From positions 1 through 39,836 of IMG/VR virus record IMGVR_UViG_3300045125_000173: a stretch of DNA of 39,836 bases; one strand, written 5' to 3'. The position numbers and the translations under genes were made by a program. Source of the DNA: a virus. This document shows, piece after piece, positions 35,861 to 39,836 of this stretch (position 1 is its first letter; each line of letters starts with the position of its first letter). The notes under the pieces are model-generated. The model saw nothing but the letters and a program-made list of their open reading frames with translations, was not told the origin of the DNA and searched no databases.

Positions 35861-36321
35861 GCGGCCAAAGCCTTACCAAAAATCTTTTTATTCACATACA
35901 AACCCTTATGAGTATACTTAGAACCAGTGTATTTGGCAACAGTACGACTATCCATGATCCTACTAGTCACACCCTCCGGAGAAATAAAGACTAATACCAG
36001 TTTGTGGAAGTTGGCGGGGCAAACATGGTGGAAATGGTAAGAATATCCATTAGCAGACTTTCGAGCCAGAGCAGACTTGACCTCAATCTTTTTACCATTC
36101 ACAATCATATCAAAACTAACACTACCACCAAAATATGCAACCTTTTTACCATTCTTACGATAATAGTCCCTAACCATTCGCTCGACTACTCCACCACGAT
36201 AGTTCCTACTCATCTTGCTAAGACGATAGGCAATCAGGCTCTTTTTGGCAGAAAATAGGCTCTTGTTGTGAAAGCCACGAACCTCATTGAGAGCCTTATC
36301 TAAACTTTGTGTGGTGAACAT
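35857..36321 (-). CDS. PD-(D/E)XK-like nuclease
   Basis: 154 residues. Core GKKVAYFGGSVSFDMIVNGK then KIEVKSALARK: an Asp in SFD and E-V-K three strands later give the D...(E)xK signature of the restriction-nuclease fold, as in Holliday-junction resolvases and phage endonucleases. N-terminal NYRGGVVERMVRDYYRKNGK is the usual lead helix with Glu. The gene could cut host or branched DNA; the exact role is open. Promoter at 36328 overlaps the downstream side of tRNA-Glu. Confidence 0.68.
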   Translation of the reverse strand: MFTTQSLDKALNEVRGFHNKSLFSAKKSLIAYRLSKMSRNYRGGVVERMVRDYYRKNGKKVAYFGGSVSFDMIVNGKKIEVKSALARKSANGYSYHFHHVCPANFHKLVLVFISPEGVTSRIMDSRTVAKYTGSKYTHKGLYVNKKIFGKALAA

Positions 36322-36327
36322 AACCCT

Positions 36328-36355
36328 ATCCTACTGCTCCAAAAATAGTTGTCAA
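36328..36355 (-). promoter_or_regulatory. sigma70-like promoter
   Basis: TTGACA (36350-36355), 16 bp, and TAGGAT (36328-36333), 13 bp after the 3' end of tRNA-Glu. No GCCGATA box. Drives the nuclease gene. Confidence 0.6.
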
Positions 36356-36367
36356 TACCAAAAACAG

Positions 36368-36439
36368 TAGCCCCGTGGAGAATCGAACTCCAGTCTCTAG
36401 GATGAAAGCCTAGTATACTAACCACTATACGACGGGGCC
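36368..36439 (-). tRNA. tRNA-Glu(TTC)
   Basis: 72 nt; acceptor GGCCCCG/CGGGGCT; D-arm TCGTATAGTGG; anticodon stem CTAGG/CCTAG around CTTTCAT (TTC). Transcribed after the 51-aa gene. Confidence 0.92.
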
Positions 36440-36441
36440 GA

Positions 36442-36597
36442 CTAACCTACCATTCTCTCGATCCAAATATAACTACCATACTTTTCCTGAGCACGACGCA
36501 TAGCATCTGTTGCACTCAGAGCAACAATATAACCAACAAAACGATTATTCTGAAAAACTCTCCAAGAATAACCAGCGTAGCAGTTTGTAGTAATCAT
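36442..36597 (-). CDS. Hypothetical protein (NRFVGYIVALS family), 51 aa
   Basis: MITTNCYAGYSWRVFQNNRF with GYIVALSATDAMRRAQEKYG and SYIWIERM. Strand, turn, then an A-rich helix followed by a strand, a small phage family known to me by V-x-A-L-S-x-x-x-A-M-x-x-A. tRNA-Glu follows 3 bp after the stop. Confidence 0.68.
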   Translation of the reverse strand: MITTNCYAGYSWRVFQNNRFVGYIVALSATDAMRRAQEKYGSYIWIERMVG

Positions 36598-36603
36598 ACG
36601 CTT

Positions 36604-36631
36604 ATTGTATCGGCATTGAACGGCTTGTCAA
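36604..36631 (-). promoter_or_regulatory. sigma70-like promoter, GCCGATA class
   Basis: TTGACA (36626-36631), 16 bp, and TACAAT (36604-36609). The GCCGATA box lies next to the -10 here and not by the -35. It starts 23 bp after palindrome copy 8. Confidence 0.72.
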
Positions 36632-36654
36632 GTGAAAAAATCCACAAAAAATAA

Positions 36655-36698
36655 CTGCCATATTGGCAGAAATCGCGGCCGGCCTGCCATTTTGGCAG
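36655..36698. repeat. Phased double palindrome, copy 8
   Basis: Palindromes at 36655 (CTGCCATATTGGCAG) and 36684 with AAATCGCGGCCGGC between. 17 bp after the stop of the membrane protein gene; the minus strand continues TTATTTTTTGTGG. Confidence 0.92.
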
Positions 36699-36715
36699 AG
36701 CCTTAGCACAACCCC

Positions 36716-37120
36716 TCAAAAGAGGAGGCTGGCCAAGCCGGTCTTGAATGCAACCCCACCCAAGAGGGGACGTCGCACGTTGCGAGTCCGTTCCGCATAG
36801 AAGTTGCGAATCTTACCATCGGGAGTCTGAGCGGTCACAAGGTGACGGCTACGCTGAAAGTCAGGATCGTTCCGACGATAACGGCTAGAACTATTCAGTC
36901 GAGCAATGTAATCGTCAGAAAAACGATGAACTTCCAAAACCTTAGCCATGAATCGCTCAGGCATTCCCGTAACGGGCTGAACGTACTCAAAGTTATAAAC
37001 TCCACCAATCCTAGCATTCGTCAGACTATCACGAAGCCCACGATACAGATGGAAGACACAAAGAGCAATCATACCAGCAGCAACACCACAACCAATCGCA
37101 ATCATCGTCATATCGTTCAT
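36716..37120 (-). CDS. Conserved phage membrane protein, 134 aa
   Basis: MNDMTMIAIGCGVAAGMIAL (one transmembrane helix, residues 5-25), then RIGGVYNFEYVQPVTGMPER, FMAKVLEV, IARLNSSSRYRRNDPDFQRS and NFYAERTRNVRRPLLGGVAF. The second part matches a conserved phage family (Y-N-F-E-Y-x-Q-P ... S-R-Y-R ... N-F-Y-A-E-R). Start at 37120 follows AAAGGGTTCTT. Function unknown. Confidence 0.68.
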   Translation of the reverse strand: MNDMTMIAIGCGVAAGMIALCVFHLYRGLRDSLTNARIGGVYNFEYVQPVTGMPERFMAKVLEVHRFSDDYIARLNSSSRYRRNDPDFQRSRHLVTAQTPDGKIRNFYAERTRNVRRPLLGGVAFKTGLASLLF

Positions 37121-37160
37121 AAGAACCCTTTCGTTTAGAAATCCTTCACTCAATAAAACT

Positions 37161-37188
37161 AGCATACCACAAGAAAAAACTTTGTCAA
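37161..37188 (-). promoter_or_regulatory. sigma70-like promoter
   Basis: TTGACA (37183-37188), 16-bp AT-rich spacer, and TATGCT (37161-37166), before the 134-aa gene. The DUF7249 stop is in the -35. Confidence 0.65.
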
Positions 37189-37544
37189 GTCTCAACAGTA
37201 GATGGAATCACACTCTCCATGAGATTCTTAGCAATCTCTCCAAAGTTGACAGCACAAACACTAGCGTTCAGCAGATCGGCCCAAACCGTGCCATTCGCGT
37301 TAGCGTCACTCAGAATCCGTTCCATTCCAGCGTTGTAACTGTCGCGGAGTTTATCTGTCAAGAGATAAATAGCATCATCGGCCTTGGTCATGCCTAACCC
37401 GCCGAGAGCAGGCTCTTCGGCTTGATGATTATAAATCTCTTCTGCAAGTTTACGCCAGTAAGATGCGGACGATTCATTGTTGTCGATCCACAACTGAACA
37501 GCCCACGTTTCGTAGTTAGAGTAACCGTTGTAACTCATCGTCAT
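37185..37544 (-). CDS. DUF7249-like phage protein, 119 aa
   Basis: MTMSYNGYSNYETWAVQLWI with DNNESSASYWRKLAEEI and a middle helix. NGYSNYETW-x-V-x-L-W-I-D-N is the family hallmark, widespread in phages and their hosts' prophages, function unknown. Starts with an AGAGGAAA site. Its stop codon lies in the TTGACA of the next promoter. Confidence 0.75.
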   Translation of the reverse strand: MTMSYNGYSNYETWAVQLWIDNNESSASYWRKLAEEIYNHQAEEPALGGLGMTKADDAIYLLTDKLRDSYNAGMERILSDANANGTVWADLLNASVCAVNFGEIAKNLMESVIPSTVET

Positions 37545-37566
37545 TTTCCTCTGGGGTGATGCTTCA

Positions 37567-37594
37567 AGGATACCATAAGTATCGGCACTGTCAA
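37567..37594 (-). promoter_or_regulatory. sigma70-like promoter, GCCGATA class
   Basis: TTGACA (37589-37594), 16 bp with GCCGATA, and TATCCT (37567-37572), 21 bp after palindrome copy 9. Drives DUF7249. Confidence 0.75.
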
Positions 37595-37615
37595 GAAAAA
37601 GTTAAAAAATATTTC

Positions 37616-37659
37616 CTGCCATTTTGGCAGAAATCGCGGCCCCGCTGCCATTTTGGCAG
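37616..37659. repeat. Phased double palindrome, copy 9
   Basis: Two perfect CTGCCATTTTGGCAG copies at 37616 and 37645 with AAATCGCGGCCCCG between. 13 bp after the acidic gene's stop; the minus strand continues GGAAATATTTTTTAAC. Confidence 0.93.
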
Positions 37660-37672
37660 ATCGGGGTTCTTT

Positions 37673-37939
37673 TCAGTAGTCCTCGTTGTAGTCTCCGTAG
37701 TATCCGTAATCCTCGTCGGTTCCCCAACCCGCAGAGGCTAGGCCGCTCTCATGATCCCCATCCATACTATCATCATAATCTTCCCCATCGTGAAAATCGT
37801 CGAAGTCATCATAGTTGACATCATCAACTTCATGCGACTCATCATCAACCCACGGCCAAATGCTACGTTCTGCCGCATCATCAAAAGAATCGTAACTCAT
37901 CGTGTTCTCCTCATCGTAAAGGGGATTGGGGTGACTCAT
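37673..37939 (-). CDS. Highly acidic protein, 88 aa
   Basis: MSHPNPLYDEENTMSYDSFD and on, dominated by Asp, Glu, Tyr and Gly (DDVNYDDFDDFHDGEDYDDS). Two possible starts, each with its own GGAG-like site (37939 and 37900). Like the 55-aa protein at 28916 it could be a DNA mimic (inference). Function unknown. Confidence 0.62.
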   Translation of the reverse strand: MSHPNPLYDEENTMSYDSFDDAAERSIWPWVDDESHEVDDVNYDDFDDFHDGEDYDDSMDGDHESGLASAGWGTDEDYGYYGDYNEDY

Positions 37940-37960
37940 GACTTGTCCTTTCTACACTAA

Positions 37961-38125
37961 TCAAAACACTTCGTCAAGGGGAGCAAACTCATCAACAATG
38001 CCGACCACATCGGCCCAGTCCCAAAAATCGGTCAGGTTTTGAGGGTCGTCAATCGGCTCGACCATACGCTCGTCAACAAGTTGATTCAGAATCGCGTTGA
38101 TCGTATCCGTATCTTCGAGAATCAT
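37961..38125 (-). CDS. Hypothetical acidic protein, 54 aa
   Basis: MILEDTDTINAILNQLVDER with PIDDPQNLTDFWDWADVVGI. Start at 38125 with CGGAGATTGAAA. A longer open frame to 38311 would run through palindrome copy 10 and the promoter and is rejected. Function unknown. Confidence 0.62.
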   Translation of the reverse strand: MILEDTDTINAILNQLVDERMVEPIDDPQNLTDFWDWADVVGIVDEFAPLDEVF

Positions 38126-38153
38126 TTTCAATCTCCGTTGGGGTGATACGCTG

Positions 38154-38181
38154 ATTCTACAGTAAGATATCGGCTTGTCAA
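38154..38181 (-). promoter_or_regulatory. sigma70-like promoter, GCCGATA class
   Basis: TTGACA (38176-38181), 16 bp with GCCGATA, and TAGAAT (38154-38159). It begins 50 bp after palindrome copy 10, about twice the usual gap. Confidence 0.78.
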
Positions 38182-38231
38182 GAATAAAAATATAGTCAAA
38201 AAAAAGATTTTGTGGCACGCCGTTTGCTAAT

Positions 38232-38274
38232 CTGCCATTTTGGCAGGCGGCCCGCGAAACTGCCATTTTGGCAG
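38232..38274. repeat. Phased double palindrome, copy 10
   Basis: Two perfect copies at 38232 and 38260, the only pair 28 bp apart, with GCGGCCCGCGAAA between. 9 bp after the stop of the 24-aa membrane protein. Confidence 0.92.
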
Positions 38275-38283
38275 CCCCTTCTT

Positions 38284-38358
38284 TCAGGCGATAAGATAGG
38301 TAATATAACAACCAAGAATAAAAGAAAAAGTCAGTAGAATATAATCGGCTTTATTCAT
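38284..38358 (-). CDS. Membrane microprotein, 24 aa
   Basis: MNKADYILLTFSFILGCYIT and on, a single hydrophobic helix. Its ATG overlaps the stop of the 36-aa membrane protein. Function unknown. Confidence 0.5.
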   Translation of the reverse strand: MNKADYILLTFSFILGCYITYLIA

Positions 38359-38461
38359 CACGCTTCCTTATTGGAAAAAGTATTTCGCAAACACTATAAG
38401 AGCAAACACTACCAACAATAATACCCGCAAAGAATAATCCCCAGTTGATATATTCGGCCAT
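38351..38461 (-). CDS. Small membrane protein, 36 aa
   Basis: MAEYINWGLFFAGIIVGSVC and on: one transmembrane helix and a charged end (FPIRKRDE). AAGGGGCTAGGG precedes the ATG. Function unknown. Confidence 0.55.
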   Translation of the reverse strand: MAEYINWGLFFAGIIVGSVCSYSVCEILFPIRKRDE

Positions 38462-38476
38462 CCCTAGCCCCTTCCT

Positions 38477-38563
38477 TTATTCTAAAGACAACAACCACGC
38501 CACACTCAAAATCATACCACCAGCAATCCACACTGTCAAGACCAATCCAACTAACATTTCCAT
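38477..38563 (-). CDS. Membrane microprotein, 28 aa
   Basis: MEMLVGLVLTVWIAGGMILS and on, one transmembrane helix. GAGGCAGA precedes the ATG, which is 11 bp after leader element g. Function unknown. Confidence 0.5.
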   Translation of the reverse strand: MEMLVGLVLTVWIAGGMILSVAWLLSLE

Positions 38564-38574
38564 TCTGCCTCACT

Positions 38575-38623
38575 TTTCGCTGACTATAGCCCACCTTGCC
38601 AATCCGATAGGATCGGATAAGAC
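38575..38623 (-). promoter_or_regulatory. GGATT/TAGTCAGCG leader element, copy g
   Basis: GATCC-TATC-GGATT hairpin, 16 bp, then TAGTCAGCGAAAA. It starts 2 bp after the upstream stop codon and ends 11 bp before the 28-aa gene. Confidence 0.65.
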
Positions 38624-38625
38624 AA

Positions 38626-38814
38626 TCACTTGGCGTGAATGAAAACATTTTTACTAGCGGTCTGATTTGTAACAGTTACAATCCAGTTTTTCCCGCTACC
38701 ATCCTCACGAAGAATACCATTTATAATACCAACGTGAACATTACCCTTCGGATCCACAACCGTACCATACTTACCAGACCGCATAGCGGCCATAATCTTA
38801 TCTAGACTATTCAT
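38626..38814 (-). CDS. Hypothetical protein, 62 aa
   Basis: MNSLDKIMAAMRSGKYGTVV with DPKGNVHVGIINGILREDGS and NWIVTVTNQ; a small beta-barrel-like pattern. Start at 38814 with a GGGGG site, overlapping the upstream stop region. Function unknown. Confidence 0.62.
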   Translation of the reverse strand: MNSLDKIMAAMRSGKYGTVVDPKGNVHVGIINGILREDGSGKNWIVTVTNQTASKNVFIHAK

Positions 38815-39028
38815 CACGACACCCCCATCCAAGCGGCCTTTTCCAACAATAATCATAGAACATATCGTTCAGCACGTTACGATAGTTGAGATCGGTCAAT
38901 CTCTTACACTGTAAGATTTCGCCACACTCGGCGTATACCTTACCATCGGCAAGTTGAATCAGCCTAACATTGTGGCTTTCGCTTCCCCAAATCTGAACCA
39001 ACTCATTTTTGATCTTCTGGTCAATCAT
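38807..39028 (-). CDS. Hypothetical protein, 73 aa
   Basis: MIDQKIKNELVQIWGSESHN with VRLIQLADGKVYAECGEILQ and FYDYCWKRPLGWGC. Beta hairpin, then a Cys/Trp-rich end. The ATG follows GAGGAGAAAGAG. Function unknown. Confidence 0.65.
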   Translation of the reverse strand: MIDQKIKNELVQIWGSESHNVRLIQLADGKVYAECGEILQCKRLTDLNYRNVLNDMFYDYCWKRPLGWGCRDE

Positions 39029-39058
39029 TCTCTTTCTCCTCTTACTAGGTATATCGGT

Positions 39059-39086
39059 ATTCTACAGGCCGAACCTTGAATGTCAA
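39059..39086 (-). promoter_or_regulatory. sigma70-like promoter
   Basis: TTGACA (39081-39086), 16 bp without the usual GCCGATA (TTCGGCC instead), and TAGAAT (39059-39064). 52 bp after palindrome copy 11. Confidence 0.7.
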
Positions 39087-39138
39087 CATAAAAAAATCAG
39101 TCGAAAAAAATATTTTGTTTGGTACAAGATTTGCTGAT

Positions 39139-39202
39139 CTGCCATTTTGGCAGGCCGCGCGCGATTTCTGCCATTTTGGCAGTCGAGCTGCCAACTTGAC
39201 AG
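39139..39202. repeat. Phased palindromes, copy 11 (triple)
   Basis: Perfect palindromes at 39139 and 39168 (29 bp) plus a third, weaker one at 39188 (CTGCCAACTTGACAG), 20 bp further on. Spacer GCCGCGCGCGATTT. 19 bp after the stop of the 106-aa gene. Confidence 0.9.
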
Positions 39203-39221
39203 AACCCCTATTGTGGGTGGG

Positions 39222-39542
39222 TCACCCCTCCCAAGCAAAGGGGCTAATCTCCTCCCCCATAGTGAGGGTAGCCTCGTACTGACTCCGCAAAGCCTCTACT
39301 CTCTCACGACTACCCGGCTTGCCCACCTTGACAATCATGGTATCATCACCCCCACTCATGCGGGGATCAACCTTTTCGGTCACAACCTTGACGCTATTCC
39401 GCATAGCAGACCGATTGAACTTCAAAACCTTTTCGCTGCGAATCGTGCCGCCGTCAGCGGTAGTCTTATCGCAAGGGATCGCCAGACCCACGAAGCACAG
39501 ATACGCTTGACGCTTAGCATTCTCGATGATAGGGAAACTCAT
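39222..39542 (-). CDS. Hypothetical protein, 106 aa
   Basis: MSFPIIENAKRQAYLCFVGL with PCDKTTADGGTIRSEKVLKF and PRMSGGDDTMIVKVGKPGSR. Start chosen at 39542, where AAGGAAAAGAATC precedes the ATG. Higher GC than the left half. Function unknown. Confidence 0.65.
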   Translation of the reverse strand: MSFPIIENAKRQAYLCFVGLAIPCDKTTADGGTIRSEKVLKFNRSAMRNSVKVVTEKVDPRMSGGDDTMIVKVGKPGSRERVEALRSQYEATLTMGEEISPFAWEG

Positions 39543-39836
39543 GATTCTTTTCCTTGTGGTGAAGATAAAACGTAGACTACCAAACTCCTCTACGCTGCAC
39601 AATCCCCTCAAACGGGGGATGGCTGCTCGGTTGACCAATCCTTTGCAATCTTCAAGGTAAATCGACTTGTGAACCGGGCTTGATCCCTCGACCCATTCGC
39701 CGGAACGGGTCTTATAGGCGTCATCCTCAAAATACTTGATCGTGACCAGCGTACCGCGAGCGTATGCTGCAACCTTGACGATCTCGCCAGCATACCGCTT
39801 GCCATTGTTCTTCATGCACTCCGAAACCGAAACCAA
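39543..39836 (-). CDS. Hypothetical protein, partial at window edge
   Basis: An open frame entering from the right edge: VSVSECMKNNGKRYAGEIVK, VAAYARGTLVTIKYFEDDAY and EDCKGLVNRAAIPRLRGL. Beta-rich. It has no stop before the ATG of the 106-aa gene, while the alternative frame stops at 39608, so a frame error near its end is likely. The 5' end is outside the window. Confidence 0.45.

Noticed and set aside
37961-38311. A 116-codon minus-strand ORF
   Set aside because: Its first 60 codons run through palindrome copy 10 and a full promoter. The real start is the ATG at 38125 with a good ribosome site.
26520-39202. Regular palindromes taken for a CRISPR array
   Set aside because: Repeats come in pairs kilobases apart, with a conserved GC spacer and not unique spacers; no cas genes.

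Overview
This window reads as an accessory region of a large bacteriophage. About 100 mostly tiny genes are packed almost without gaps, nearly all on the minus strand. They sit with 9 convincing tRNA genes, three free-standing HNH endonuclease genes (two of them plus-strand, the only plus-strand genes I accept) and phage-typical families: ThyX, UvdE-like endonuclease, dCMP-deaminase-like enzyme, GP88, DUF932, Api92 and DUF7249. No structural, packaging or replication module is visible. Promoters are sigma70-like and Shine-Dalgarno sites are AGGAG-like, so the host is bacterial. I cannot name the host; one secreted QPVVVY-rich protein (5789-6073) may be host-derived.

Layout, read in the direction of minus-strand transcription (right to left). 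39.2-26.5 kb is a series of short transcription units. Each has a sigma70-like promoter, one to three genes or tRNAs, and then a 44-bp pair of palindromes (CTGCCATTTTGGCAG twice, starts 29 bp apart) directly after the last stop codon. It holds GP88, an L7/L12-like protein, a PD-(D/E)XK-like nuclease, Api92, a phosphoribosyltransferase, DUF932 and the tRNA cluster (Glu, Arg, Thr, Gln, Asn, Ser, Tyr, Lys, Gly). 26.3-22.8 kb is AT-rich and holds small membrane proteins and an FkbM-type methyltransferase. 22.7-22.05 kb is a plus-strand HNH gene. 21.9-4.5 kb is made of long operons of small hypothetical genes with several paralogous families, a HAD-like hydrolase, an ASCH-domain protein and a zincin-like protein. 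4.4-1.8 kb is a nucleotide and DNA-repair group: ThyX, UvdE and the deaminase.

Four regulatory or organisational themes stand out. (1) About 30 minus-strand promoters share TTGACA-N16-TATAAT spacing plus a GCCGATA box just after the -35. (2) In at least nine cases the stop codon of one gene lies inside the -35 or -10 hexamer of the next promoter. (3) Eleven phased double palindromes punctuate the right third. (4) A second element (a GGATT hairpin followed by TAGTCAGCGAAA) sits directly in front of short genes and one tRNA at seven places.

About 34 genes are interrupted by single-base indels, mostly in homopolymers, although both halves still match one protein.  That rate suggests uncorrected sequencing error more than true decay, so I annotate those spans as single genes and flag them. 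Assignments rest on my reading of motifs; no database search was run.
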